A stretch of 64,000 nucleotides of DNA from JAKQIM01 sp964633225 (GTDB taxonomy: Bacteria; Chloroflexota; Anaerolineae; Anaerolineales; UBA4823): positions 38,618 to 102,617 of the forward strand of contig CAZWFQ010000003.1 of NCBI GenBank assembly GCA_964633225.1, given 5' to 3'. Under the pieces are notes generated by a model that worked only from the letters and a program-made list of their open reading frames with translations, did not search any database and was not told where the DNA came from. The number at the start of each line of letters is the position of its first letter. Within the stretch, counting starts at the first letter, position 1. The translations under genes were made by a program, and so were the position numbers. Below are positions 1 to 8,645 of the stretch, piece after piece.

Positions 1-139
1 AGGGCTTTGCCATCTTGGATAAAGCCCTGGCAATTGCAGACCAGGCCGCGCAAGGATAAGCAGGGCTTTCTCGCCCGACCCATAAACGAACCTCCGCAAG
101 ATCGGCTGGCGCAGTTAAAACGTGCTTTGCCATCATTTT

Positions 140-173
140 GGGGCTGTCTCAAAGGAATGCTTGAGACAGCCCC
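140..173. terminator. 13-bp perfect stem-loop, likely terminator
   Basis: The arms 140-152 (GGGGCTGTCTCAA) and 161-173 pair perfectly around an 8-nt loop. There is no long T-run on the plus side; on the minus side the stem is followed by AAAATGAT. It probably ends whatever transcription enters from the left edge. Confidence 0.5.
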
Positions 174-216
174 AGCTCATCAAGATAGGTTATGCAAAAG
201 GGTCCAAGACAGAGGG

Positions 217-222
217 TATAAT
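217..222 (+). promoter_or_regulatory. -10 box for the gene at 268
   Basis: A perfect TATAAT lies about 45 nt before the start codon at 268. No clear -35 box is seen at 16-18 nt. The leader would be about 40 nt and contains an AAGGAGGA ribosome site. Confidence 0.5.
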
Positions 223-267
223 CATGTTAAGAGCCCGATGGTTTAAGATTCAAAGAAGGAGGACGCG

Positions 268-1836
268 ATGATCCGAAAACCGCAGAAGAGATTGGCGAAA
301 AGTTATTCCTCAGCACTAGATGCAAAAGGTTGTCTGGTAATCTTGGGCATCCTGGCATTGGCACTGCTGGTGTGGGCCATATTTTTGCCGGGATTGTGGC
401 CGATGGGCTCAATTTTATACAGCATTTACAGCAACCCGATCGGGTGGTTGCTGGTCTTACTCATGCTAGGGGTAGGCATTGCCCTGGTCACGCGCCTCAA
501 GATGCAAGCCAAGGCGGCGATTTCTCTGTTGGCAATGGTACTGTTCCCTATCTGGATCTTGTGGGCAATCGTTTCTGGGCCCATCATGCTGCGAGGGTTG
601 TATGAGCGCACCGTTTACCAACCAGTAACAGAGCTGGTGCCTCTGACCGAGAGCCGGGCTGTTTCTTACGCCGAGGCACGCGAGAACTTCAAAAACCAAA
701 ACCCCGACACACGCTTTGTGCCTGGAGACCTGGATTACGTCAACGGGCATTGGGTGGCGGAATTTGGGCCGGTCGGTTTGCTGAATTCGTTGATCTATCC
801 CTCGCAGGGTTTCTTCTTATACGACCCGGCAGGAGTGGATAAAGTCCAGATCGTACGGCAAGAGATGCCCTTTGCAGAAAACGGCCTGTTATGGAATTCG
901 GCCGAGTTTTTTGTGCGCCAGCATGACCCGTTTGTCGAATTCCACGAGGTCCTGTATGTGCAAGATGGGCAGGGAGCCTACATGGCTATGATCAGCCTGC
1001 TCAAGCGCGCCGGGCTGGCCCGCGTGCCGTATGTGGCCGAGATTGGGCTGATCCACTCTGATGGAAGTGCCGAATGGCTGACGCCCGAACAGGCAGAGGC
1101 CGACCCGCGCCTGGAGGGTGTGCAGATCGAGCCTGAATGGCTGGCCGCCCAAAAGACCGAGGCTTACGGATGGCGCAATGGGATCTGGGCTGGAATATTC
1201 ACCCGCCAGGGGCGGATCGAAGTGCAGCGCAGCTCGATCAACGAAGAGAACAGTGCCCCCTACCACCTGGTTTCAACAGATGGCATGATGTGGTATACAC
1301 CCTTTGGCCCCTTGAACAAAGACAGCCTCAAAGGGATCATGATGGAGGCTTCGAACGATATCAATGGCCCGGTGTTCATTTGGGAACTGCCAGGCGATCA
1401 GGCTTACCAGGGGGTGGATGCCCTGGCTACTGAGATCAAAGCCGCGCCCAACCACCCGGCAGATGTGAACTGGCTGCGAGTAAGCCAGGGTGAGACCGAG
1501 GTGCGCAGCGGCGATACCGATGTGATTGAACTTTTGCCTGCCCCGCGCCTGGAGGATGGGCGTGTGGTGTTGTATTTTACCGGCTTCGTGGCGATCGACC
1601 CGCCGACCCGCACGCGCTTTTACGTCATCATCAACGCCGAGAACCGCCAGGTGCTGCAAGATGTGTATTCGGTGGAAGAGGTGAATGCCTGGCTGCAGGG
1701 CGAACTGACATTGAGCACGCAGCGTGATGGGCTAGAGAGTACCACGCTTGAAAGCGGGGTCAATTTGGAAGAGATGAGTGATACTGATCTCTTGAACCTG
1801 CTGGAAGCAATTGTGGAAGAATTGAGAAAGAGGTAA
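268..1836 (+). CDS. Membrane-anchored protein of unknown function
   Basis: The 522-residue product has three hydrophobic segments in the first 115 residues (about 26-48, 52-75 and 83-107), followed by a long soluble part of about 400 residues and a charged C-terminal tail. The soluble part, probably outside the membrane, has many aromatic and acidic residues, but I recognise no catalytic motif or family. The start is well supported by an AGGAGGA site 7 nt upstream and a TATAAT box at 217. The next gene starts 4 nt after its stop, so they are probably co-transcribed. Function is unknown. Confidence 0.85.
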   Translation: MIRKPQKRLAKSYSSALDAKGCLVILGILALALLVWAIFLPGLWPMGSILYSIYSNPIGWLLVLLMLGVGIALVTRLKMQAKAAISLLAMVLFPIWILWAIVSGPIMLRGLYERTVYQPVTELVPLTESRAVSYAEARENFKNQNPDTRFVPGDLDYVNGHWVAEFGPVGLLNSLIYPSQGFFLYDPAGVDKVQIVRQEMPFAENGLLWNSAEFFVRQHDPFVEFHEVLYVQDGQGAYMAMISLLKRAGLARVPYVAEIGLIHSDGSAEWLTPEQAEADPRLEGVQIEPEWLAAQKTEAYGWRNGIWAGIFTRQGRIEVQRSSINEENSAPYHLVSTDGMMWYTPFGPLNKDSLKGIMMEASNDINGPVFIWELPGDQAYQGVDALATEIKAAPNHPADVNWLRVSQGETEVRSGDTDVIELLPAPRLEDGRVVLYFTGFVAIDPPTRTRFYVIINAENRQVLQDVYSVEEVNAWLQGELTLSTQRDGLESTTLESGVNLEEMSDTDLLNLLEAIVEELRKR

Positions 1837-1840
1837 CCTG

Positions 1841-2470
1841 ATGCCAGAACCTATCTCCGGCCCGGCCTACCAGATCTTCACCCACCGCCTGCTGCTGCGC
1901 TGCTGGCAGCCCACCGATGCCGCCCAACTGGGGACGGCGATTGAAGCCAACGTCACTTACCTCTTGCCCTGGCTGAATTTTGCCGCCGATGAGCCGCGCC
2001 CGCTCCAAGAACGGATCGAGATGCTGCGCCGCTGGCGCGGCCGCTTTGACCTGGGGCAGGATTTCGTCTACGGGGTCTTTAGCCGGGATGGTAAATCGGT
2101 GCTGGGAAGCACCGGCTTACACACCCGCCAGGGCGAAGATACGCGCGAGATCGGTTATTGGATTGACCAGGGCCATGCCAACCAGGGATTGGCAACCGAG
2201 CTCTCGGCCGCCCTGACCAAAGTGGCCTTTGAAATCGATCACATCAGGCGCGTGGAGATCCACTGCGATGTACTGAACCTGGCTTCTGCGGCGGTGCCGC
2301 GCAAATTGGGGTATCGCCACGAAGCCACCCTGCACGCCCGCACCACCGATCACCAGGGCCGCCTGCGCGAGACAATGATCTGGACTCTTTTCGCCGACGA
2401 ATACCCCGCCAGCCCATCTGCCAAAGCCGAGATCGAAGCGTATGATGTGGCGGGGAGGCGCATCATATGA
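1841..2470 (+). CDS. GNAT-family N-acetyltransferase (RimJ/RimL type)
   Basis: The 209-residue protein has the layout of the RimJ/RimL-like GNAT family: a hydrophobic beta strand near VYGVFSRDGKSVLGSTGLH, the EIGYWIDQ strand, and the acetyl-CoA pyrophosphate loop HANQGLATE at about residues 112-120 (Q/R-x-x-G-x-A type). It ends with the usual YRHEATL-type strand. Enzymes of this kind move an acetyl group from acetyl-CoA to protein N-termini or small amines; the substrate cannot be read from the sequence. It lies 4 nt after the membrane protein gene and 30 nt before the methyltransferase gene, all on the same strand. Confidence 0.85.
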   Translation: MPEPISGPAYQIFTHRLLLRCWQPTDAAQLGTAIEANVTYLLPWLNFAADEPRPLQERIEMLRRWRGRFDLGQDFVYGVFSRDGKSVLGSTGLHTRQGEDTREIGYWIDQGHANQGLATELSAALTKVAFEIDHIRRVEIHCDVLNLASAAVPRKLGYRHEATLHARTTDHQGRLRETMIWTLFADEYPASPSAKAEIEAYDVAGRRII

Positions 2471-2500
2471 GTCTCTTTTTGGGGTGAGCAGGCATACGGC

Positions 2501-3985
2501 ATGCCCTTCTCTCTGCATCCCCTCTTCCTGGCCCGCATGCAGCACCTGCTGGGCGACGAATACCCTCGGTTCATTGCCAGCTATGACCAGCCGCCTACCA
2601 GCGGCCTGCGCGTAAACACTCTCAAGCTTTCTCCGGCCCATTTCCAGGCCATTGCCCCCTACGCACTGAAGGGGCTGCCCTGGTGCCCATCGGGCTTCTT
2701 GATCGTGCCTGAGGCCGCGTACCCATCCCAGGTTGGCGGCGATGATTTCAGCCCCTGCTCCCCCGGCAAACATCCCTACCACGCCGCCGGGTTATATTAC
2801 TTGCAAGACCCTTCTGCCATGGCTGCCGCGGAGGTGCTGGCGCCCCAGCCCGGCGAGAAGGTGCTCGACCTCTCTGCCGCGCCGGGCGGCAAGGCAACCC
2901 ACCTGGCTGCCCTGATGCAGAACCAGGGGCTGCTGGTGGCGAATGAGATCCACCCCCAGCGTGCCTGGGACCTGGCAGAAAACCTGGAACGCTGCGGCGT
3001 GCAAATAGCCACCATCACCAACGAAACCCCCGCTCGCCTGGCAGAAACCTTTGGTGCTTTTTTTGACCGGGTGTTGGTGGATGCCCCCTGCTCTGGCGAG
3101 GGCATGTTCCGCAAAAGCGAGGCCGCCCGCCGCGAATGGCAGCCCGAAATGCCCGCCGCCTGCGCCGCCCGTCAATCAGCCATCTTAGAGCAGGCTGCCC
3201 GCCTGCTGCGTCCCGGTGGCTGCCTGGCCTATACCACCTGCACCTTTGCCCCCGAAGAAGATGAAACCGTTATCGGTCGTTTCTTAAGCGAGCATCCTGA
3301 GTTCAGACTGCTACCCATCCGGCCATCCGCTGGCCCTAACCGGTTGCCAGATTTTTCCGCCTTTACCCCCGGCCGCCCAGATTGGACTGGCGACTATGCG
3401 CAGCTTCCGTTGGTTGAGGCAGCCCGCCTGTGGCCTCACCGCCTGGATGGTGAGGGGCATTTCATCGCCCTGTTGCAAAAGGACCCGCATGCCGCCATCC
3501 AGCCAGCCGCTTCGGCCCGCGGCGCGGCGCGCCTATCCAGGCCCATTCAACAACTGTTCGATGACTTTTGCAAACACACCTTGAACGGTGAAATGAATTC
3601 GCTGAGCAGTTCAGCACGCCTGGCAGTCGTGGGCTCTTACCTCTACCTGCTGCCCGAAGCCCTGCCCAACCTGGAAAAACAAGCCAGCCGCCCCCTGAAA
3701 GTACTCCATCCGGGCTGGTGGCTGGGCACGCTCAAAAAAGAGCGCTTCGAGCCAGCCCATGCCCTGGCGTTGGGGCTCTCTGCCGCAGATGTCTGGCACA
3801 CCCACGCTATCTCAAGCCAAGAAAGCTCAGCCGCAGCTTATTTGCGCGGCGAAACCTTCTCCAGCCCAGCCCCTGATGGCTGGACCTTGGTGACAATTGA
3901 CGGATTTCCCCTTGGTTGGGGCCGTTGTGTCAAAGGTCTGTTGAAAAACCATTACCCCCATGGCCTGCGCCAACATACCCGGTGA
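2501..3985 (+). CDS. rsmF: NSUN/RsmF-type 16S rRNA cytosine-C5 methyltransferase
   Basis: The 494-residue protein carries the SAM-binding motif SAAPGGKATHLAAL (about 125-138) and both cysteines of the RNA m5C methyltransferase mechanism: Cys197 in DAPCSGEGMF and Cys247 in TTCTF. The N-terminal HPLFLARMQHLLG region matches the RNA-binding start of this family, and the extra C-terminal part of about 200 residues with HPGWWLGTLKK fits the RsmF C-terminal/PUA-like extension. It would methylate cytosine in rRNA in the cytoplasm. The exact target base (for example C1407 in E. coli) is inferred from family only. It converges with a small gene that ends 7 nt away. Confidence 0.85.
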   Translation: MPFSLHPLFLARMQHLLGDEYPRFIASYDQPPTSGLRVNTLKLSPAHFQAIAPYALKGLPWCPSGFLIVPEAAYPSQVGGDDFSPCSPGKHPYHAAGLYYLQDPSAMAAAEVLAPQPGEKVLDLSAAPGGKATHLAALMQNQGLLVANEIHPQRAWDLAENLERCGVQIATITNETPARLAETFGAFFDRVLVDAPCSGEGMFRKSEAARREWQPEMPAACAARQSAILEQAARLLRPGGCLAYTTCTFAPEEDETVIGRFLSEHPEFRLLPIRPSAGPNRLPDFSAFTPGRPDWTGDYAQLPLVEAARLWPHRLDGEGHFIALLQKDPHAAIQPAASARGAARLSRPIQQLFDDFCKHTLNGEMNSLSSSARLAVVGSYLYLLPEALPNLEKQASRPLKVLHPGWWLGTLKKERFEPAHALALGLSAADVWHTHAISSQESSAAAYLRGETFSSPAPDGWTLVTIDGFPLGWGRCVKGLLKNHYPHGLRQHTR

Positions 3986-3991
3986 ATTACA

Positions 3992-4177
3992 TCATGGTTG
4001 GGGCGCTGTGTCTTGCGCTTTTTGCGCCAGGTAGGCCTGGTAAGCCTTCCAACCTGGGCACCAGCCAGTGTGCCATTTCCACAGCCGCGCAAAGAAAGAT
4101 TTGGGGTTTGCCTCTGCCTTTTGACGCATCGGACAAGTTTCGCACGGGATTCCTGTTTTCGAACGGTTATCTTGCAT
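3992..4177 (-). CDS. Small Cys/Trp-rich protein, possible zinc binder
   Basis: This 61-residue protein sits in the 237-nt gap after the methyltransferase gene. It has a CxxC pair (Cys12, Cys15), four tryptophans and an HTGWCPGWKAY motif with His36 and Cys40, so a C-C-H-C metal site is possible. The ATG is preceded by AAGGA 9 nt upstream. The composition (W, C, K, P rich) looks like a real compact protein rather than random translation, and two other frames through the same DNA lack such a pattern. I believe similar short proteins occur in related bacteria, but I cannot check this here. Function is unknown. Confidence 0.6.
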   Translation of the reverse strand: MQDNRSKTGIPCETCPMRQKAEANPKSFFARLWKWHTGWCPGWKAYQAYLAQKAQDTAPQP

Positions 4178-4222
4178 GACATTCCATCCTTATTTCAGGC
4201 TGCTATGCGGGCCGGTACCGCG

Positions 4223-5941
4223 CTAACAGTTCTGTAATCGCGCCTGCTCTTTATGCAGGATGCGCCGCAGCACCGCCACCGATGCGGCATACGTAGAATC
4301 CATACCATAATACGATAGGCTGCCCGCCCCAAGGTTGCGTCCCTTGCTCAAGGGTGTATCTGAGACATAGTGGATGATCCCCAGGTCAAAGGGCAGGGCG
4401 TACAGGTTGACGATCTCGTTGACAGGATGACGCACCGGACGGTACATCTCGTACACCGCTGAGAGATACGGACCAGCCTCCATCTCGATATCGGTGTAGC
4501 CTTCGCGATAAAACACATCCATATAATTCATATTTTGCAAAAAGGTGCCGCGCACCGTCACAGCTTTCTGGTTATCCAGAACCGTGCCGTATAACAAATA
4601 GGGGGCCACATTGGCAGCCGTGAAGCAATTGGAAAACAGGTATGAATTTTGCGAATGCTCATCGTGCACGACATTGGGGATGACGATATCGCCCACGGCG
4701 CCGTTCAACGATGCGGCCTTACCCATCACGTACACTCCCAGCACCCGGCCCACCTGCTCAGCAACCTCGGTAAGAATGTTGTAAGCCGAAAGGCCCAGCG
4801 GGTAATCAATGTTCAAGATCAGGGCATCGCTTTTGGCAAGGCTGTCCAGGTCTTCAGCAGACAGGCGCGGATCCAGGTTCTCAGGCCGCAGGCGGCTGAC
4901 TTCGATCACCTGGGCGTCCAGGTCAAAGCTGTGCTCGCTGGATACCCGGCGGACCCCGCCTTCCTTCTCAGCCCGGCGCTGTTCCTCCACCCAGGGCTTC
5001 CCATCTTCATTGGCCTGGAATTTCTTCAGCACATAATAGAGGAAATTTTGCTTGCTGGCAACTGATTGCTGGTTCTGAACGGTGTGCCACTCTTTCAGCA
5101 GCTCTTCATTGCCGGGTTTTTCCAAGAAATCCACCAGCGCATCACGCTGGCGAATGGCGTGGCCTGTCAGCAGGTTGACCAGGCTGTGGGTATTGCTGGA
5201 GACAAAATAAACCGGACGCCGCAGCAAGTCGGGGGCGGCGCGTTCGATCTGCTCCCACCACATGGCGGTTGCCCGGCGGTAAGAACTCAACGAGCCGCTC
5301 AACAGGCGTACACGCAGCCGGCGCGGGGCGGCTGCCATGCGTTCCAACACAGACACAAAGTCCCGGCCCCAGATCGTGCGCAGCCGGCCCAGGTCGTCCA
5401 GCGAAATTTGCAGCGCATCAGCCAGTTCTTTCTGAGCACCAATGCGCTGTTCAAGGTCAACAAAGCGAGAATTCAAACGGTTCGGCGCAAAACGCTGCAA
5501 GAGGGTGTGGATCTTATTCCACTCGATCTGGTAAGCTGTTAACGCCGGGATAATATCGTCAATATCACTGCGGCTGGCGATGAAACAAGCCAGCGTGTCT
5601 TGACCATTATAAAAAGAACGGCGGCGGCGGGCCGGAGCAGAGACCTGTTCCCAGCTTTCAATAGCAGAGAATCCGTGCATCCCAAAAACCTCAGTGCTCT
5701 GGCCCAGCACCACCAACTGCACCTGGTGAATGCAGGGCGGTAGGCGCAGCGTACTATAGATCAGTGCCGCCATATCGGGGGTATGCTCGCGCGCCGCCGG
5801 ATGCAGCAGCGACTTCATCCCCGCATGCGCTTCTTCTAATGTGCGAATCTGCACATCAGCAGTGGAGCGCAGCAAAGAATAGCAAGTGCGCAGGTAAAGC
5901 TCAACCTCTTCTGAGGCCGTGCTGGGAACGGTTCTTTCCAT
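4223..5941 (-). CDS. Uncharacterised protein with nucleoside-phosphorylase-like C-terminus
   Basis: The 572-residue protein has a mostly helical N-terminal part (1-360) of unknown type. The last 200 residues resemble the purine nucleoside phosphorylase fold: GKAASLNGAVGDIVIPN looks like the strand-loop that opens the phosphate site, YTDIEMEAGPYLSAVYE like the EMEA segment that contacts the ribose, and YVSDTPLSKG like the conserved base-binding Asp loop. The protein may therefore bind or cleave a nucleoside, but I cannot show this. It is the last gene of the long minus-strand run, starting 8 nt after the small membrane protein gene. Confidence 0.7.
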   Translation of the reverse strand: MERTVPSTASEEVELYLRTCYSLLRSTADVQIRTLEEAHAGMKSLLHPAAREHTPDMAALIYSTLRLPPCIHQVQLVVLGQSTEVFGMHGFSAIESWEQVSAPARRRRSFYNGQDTLACFIASRSDIDDIIPALTAYQIEWNKIHTLLQRFAPNRLNSRFVDLEQRIGAQKELADALQISLDDLGRLRTIWGRDFVSVLERMAAAPRRLRVRLLSGSLSSYRRATAMWWEQIERAAPDLLRRPVYFVSSNTHSLVNLLTGHAIRQRDALVDFLEKPGNEELLKEWHTVQNQQSVASKQNFLYYVLKKFQANEDGKPWVEEQRRAEKEGGVRRVSSEHSFDLDAQVIEVSRLRPENLDPRLSAEDLDSLAKSDALILNIDYPLGLSAYNILTEVAEQVGRVLGVYVMGKAASLNGAVGDIVIPNVVHDEHSQNSYLFSNCFTAANVAPYLLYGTVLDNQKAVTVRGTFLQNMNYMDVFYREGYTDIEMEAGPYLSAVYEMYRPVRHPVNEIVNLYALPFDLGIIHYVSDTPLSKGRNLGAGSLSYYGMDSTYAASVAVLRRILHKEQARLQNC

Positions 5942-5949
5942 GTAAACTT

Positions 5950-6369
5950 TTACCGTTGCGTGGGCCGGCGCTTCTTGATTGGAGGAGCGTCAAAACGCCC
6001 ATAGCGGCGCGCCCCGCCCATGCGGTACATAACGGCATAGATAATCGATATCAAGCCAAAACCGACGAACAAAAACGCAATCGAGAAGAGGATTTGTCCA
6101 GTGGTGAAGCGGCTCAAGAAGCCGTTCACCTGGGCAATGTAGGTATTCACAAACAAGATCTCTGTATCATCCGAATAGGCTAACGCCATTGGTTGGTACA
6201 TGTTGGCAGGCAAAGGGACCAGGCGAGAATTCATGAACACATCTGCCCCAACCCAGGCCATAATAGGAACCAAGATGATCAAAAAACAGCCAATTCCACG
6301 CCACACTGGATGAATTGACCAGGGACGCTCACGTTGACCTTTATCCATTCTTCCAGGACCAAAACCCAT
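5950..6369 (-). CDS. Small membrane protein, two transmembrane segments
   Basis: The 139-residue protein has two hydrophobic helices (about 27-46 and 93-114) that flank a soluble loop of roughly 45 residues, and basic ends (C-terminal KKRRPTQR) that should lie in the cytoplasm. No known family is recognised. An AGGAGG site precedes the ATG. It sits between the FAD/2Fe-2S fusion gene and the phosphorylase-like gene, with gaps of 57 and 8 nt, so it belongs to the same run. Confidence 0.75.
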   Translation of the reverse strand: MGFGPGRMDKGQRERPWSIHPVWRGIGCFLIILVPIMAWVGADVFMNSRLVPLPANMYQPMALAYSDDTEILFVNTYIAQVNGFLSRFTTGQILFSIAFLFVGFGLISIIYAVMYRMGGARRYGRFDAPPIKKRRPTQR

Positions 6370-6426
6370 CTCACACCTCCTGTGGCGGGCTTTTACCCAC
6401 CCTGTTCAAGATTAATGATGGCGCCT

Positions 6427-7839
6427 TTATTCGCCTGCTTGTGCTGCTTTCTCAATTGCTGAAACGATCGAATAATATCCCGTGCAGCGGCACAAGTTGC
6501 CGCTGATGGCCCACTTGATCTGCTCGGTGGAAGGATGTGGGTGCTCCTCCAACAGCTTAGCCGCCGACATAACAAAGCCCGGCGTGCAGTAACCGCACTG
6601 CACCGCTCCCGCATCAATGAAGGACTGCTGCACCGGGTGAAGCTGCTGGCCCTGGGCCAGGCCCTCGATCGTCACGATCTCTGCCCCATGGGCGCGCGGC
6701 GCAGGCACCAGGCAGCTCATCACCGCCATGCCATCCATAAAAACGGTACAGGCCCCGCACTCACCCTCCGAGCAGCCTTCTTTGGTGCCAATCAAGCCAG
6801 CCTCTTCGCGCAGCAGGTGCAGCAGGGTTTTGTGCTGGCCCGTAGTGAAACGGTAGGGCTGGCCGTTGATGATCGTTTCGATGGCCGTTTGCGGGCTGTC
6901 GTTGTGCATCAGGCTGGCAGTGAGCCCCAAGCCATGGCTGCCCGCAGACAGCAACACCGGATCTGATGGGAAATCGGGTTGGCATTGGCCCGTGATGGCC
7001 TGCAAACAGCGCTGTACACAGACGCGCACCATATCCAGACGGTAATCCTTCGAGCTACGCACATCGTCTATCGGCCGCGCCGAGGCCTTGGCCAGCCTGG
7101 CAGCTTCCGCCAGGGTTTCTTCGTCTGGCCTGCGCCCCACCAGGTAAGCTTCGGCTTCTTGAGCATGCACAATCTTAGGGGTCACAGCCCCCAGGGTGAT
7201 GGAAGCATGCGTAATGCGCTCGCCATCGAACGTCAGAACCGCGGCCGCATTGACCAACGAGATGGCCTGCGCCCGCCGCAGTCCGAGCTTATAGAAATTG
7301 CCACGCTGGTTGGGTTGCAAGGCCGGGAAGATGATCTCTACCAGCATCTCATCTGGTTCCATCACCGTTCGCCGCACACCCATGTAAAAGGCATCCAACG
7401 CCACGCGCCGCTCGCCGCGCACAGAGCGCAGCACCACCTGGGCACCAAGAGCCATCAAGGGAGAGATGGTATCGTTGGCAGGCGAGGCCGTGATCAGGTT
7501 TCCAGCCACCGTACCGCGGTTACGGATCTGCGGCGCACCGACCTGCCAGGCAGCCATAGCCAGTGGAAAGGCGCGCTCAACGATCAATTGGGAGGCTACG
7601 CATTGGTTGTGGCTCACCATGGCCCCCAGGTGGATCATGCCTTCATCATCCAGTTTGATTTGATCCAGCCCTGGGATGCGGCTGACATCCACCAACACAT
7701 CGATCCCTTTCCGTAAACCGCGCTCCAACTCAAGCACCAGGTCAGTTCCACCGGCCACAATGCGGGCATGCGCCCCTTTTTCCGCCAGGATCTGTACCGC
7801 TTCTTCAATACCGATTACATTATGATATTCATGCCACAT
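6427..7839 (-). CDS. Fused FAD-binding and 2Fe-2S subunits, xanthine dehydrogenase family
   Basis: The 470-residue protein joins two subunits that are usually separate. Residues 1-285 are the FAD-binding CoxM-like part, with VAGGTDLVLELERG near 29 and RGTVAGNLITASPAND near 108. Residues 320-465 are the electron-transfer CoxS-like part: one 2Fe-2S cluster at CSEGECGACTVF and the second at QCGYCTPGF plus CRCTGYYS. It would carry electrons from a molybdopterin subunit to FAD and then to an acceptor. No catalytic partner lies directly beside it; the nearest is the hydroxylase at 12149, which already has its own 2Fe-2S domain. The start overlaps the end of xdhC by 11 nt and uses the GGAG there. 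Confidence 0.88.
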   Translation of the reverse strand: MWHEYHNVIGIEEAVQILAEKGAHARIVAGGTDLVLELERGLRKGIDVLVDVSRIPGLDQIKLDDEGMIHLGAMVSHNQCVASQLIVERAFPLAMAAWQVGAPQIRNRGTVAGNLITASPANDTISPLMALGAQVVLRSVRGERRVALDAFYMGVRRTVMEPDEMLVEIIFPALQPNQRGNFYKLGLRRAQAISLVNAAAVLTFDGERITHASITLGAVTPKIVHAQEAEAYLVGRRPDEETLAEAARLAKASARPIDDVRSSKDYRLDMVRVCVQRCLQAITGQCQPDFPSDPVLLSAGSHGLGLTASLMHNDSPQTAIETIINGQPYRFTTGQHKTLLHLLREEAGLIGTKEGCSEGECGACTVFMDGMAVMSCLVPAPRAHGAEIVTIEGLAQGQQLHPVQQSFIDAGAVQCGYCTPGFVMSAAKLLEEHPHPSTEQIKWAISGNLCRCTGYYSIVSAIEKAAQAGE

Positions 7840-8644
7840 CTTTATTCTCCATTTGTGCCGTCATGGTCTGGCCGCTGCCGCCTTTTTGCAGCATGATGAT
7901 TTCAGCCATGATACTGACAGCGATCTCCTCAGGGGTCTCAGCATTCAGTTCCAGGCCAATCGGAGAACGCACGCGCCCCAATTGATCCTCGCTGACACCC
8001 TTTTCCAATAATTGCTTGCGGGTCATGCCCCAGCGGCGGCGTGAGCCGATCAGGCCAATGTAGGCAGCCGGGGTCTCCAATAGGGCCGGCAAGCCAGCCA
8101 CATCCACATCCACGCCGCGGGTGGTCAACACCAGGTAGGTCCAGGGGGTGATCTTCAAATGGGCCGGCAGATCAGCCATCGGCACGGGGTAAAAAGCATT
8201 CCCATCGGGGATGGCCTCGGAGGTACACAGCTCTACCCGATCGTCGCTGACGGCAACGGAAAAGCCCAACCAATGCGCCAGGTGCGCCACGGCCTTGCCA
8301 ACATGCCCTGCGCCAAGAACTACCAGGGTTGGTTTAGGTTGCAGTGGTTCCACATACACCTCCACCTGCCCACCGCAGATGCCCGGATCGCCGCGCTGCG
8401 GGTCGGCCATATTATATTCCAACAGGCGCGGCTGGCCATCCAGCATGGCCTGGAGCGCCTCTGCGATGACACGATTCTCGATCTCACCACCGCCCACTGA
8501 ACCCACCAGGCTGCCATCAGGCAGAACCAGCATTTTGCTGGTGGTGTGGCGAGGTGTGGAGCCGCGGCTGCGCACAATGGTACACAAAGCGGCGGCTTCA
8601 TTGCGTTCTTCCAGATCAGCAATTACCCGGTAAATTGACTGCAT
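7829..8644 (-). CDS. xdhC: XdhC/CoxI-family maturation factor
   Basis: The 271-residue protein has the N-terminal XdhC/CoxI domain (RGSTPRHTTSKMLV, then GSVGGGEIENRV) and a C-terminal Rossmann domain (LVVLGAGHVGKAVAHLA). Family members bind and insert the molybdenum cofactor, often as the sulfurated form, into xanthine-dehydrogenase-family enzymes. The start chosen (MQSIYRVIADLEE) is 1 nt after the stop of the pyrophosphatase gene; an upstream in-frame extension would overlap that gene by 80 nt and does not look like family sequence. The gene overlaps the FAD/2Fe-2S fusion gene. Confidence 0.9.
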   Translation of the reverse strand: MQSIYRVIADLEERNEAAALCTIVRSRGSTPRHTTSKMLVLPDGSLVGSVGGGEIENRVIAEALQAMLDGQPRLLEYNMADPQRGDPGICGGQVEVYVEPLQPKPTLVVLGAGHVGKAVAHLAHWLGFSVAVSDDRVELCTSEAIPDGNAFYPVPMADLPAHLKITPWTYLVLTTRGVDVDVAGLPALLETPAAYIGLIGSRRRWGMTRKQLLEKGVSEDQLGRVRSPIGLELNAETPEEIAVSIMAEIIMLQKGGSGQTMTAQMENKDVA

Positions 8645-8645
8645 A

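Larger units (their letters stand above)
1..267. other. Leading intergenic region with two hairpins
   Basis: I see no convincing gene here. Positions 1-8 and 21-28 form an 8-bp inverted repeat (AGGGCTTT/AAAGCCCT), and a stronger hairpin lies at 140-173. The words CTTTGCCATC at 6-14 and again near 126-135 are repeated. A possible 79-codon frame on the plus strand (7-246) runs through both hairpins and has no good ribosome site, so I do not call it. The end of the region holds the promoter of the first gene. Confidence 0.5.

Noticed and set aside
7..246. 79-codon plus-strand frame at the left edge
   Set aside because: It crosses two hairpins and the promoter of the next gene, has no ribosome site and no protein-like pattern.
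2117..2782. 221-codon minus-strand frame
   Set aside because: Antisense to the GNAT and methyltransferase genes; both of those have clear motifs and the antisense frame has none.
3952..4182. 76-codon minus-strand frame over the small Cys/Trp protein
   Set aside because: It overlaps the better frame (3992-4177), extends into the methyltransferase gene and shows no motif.
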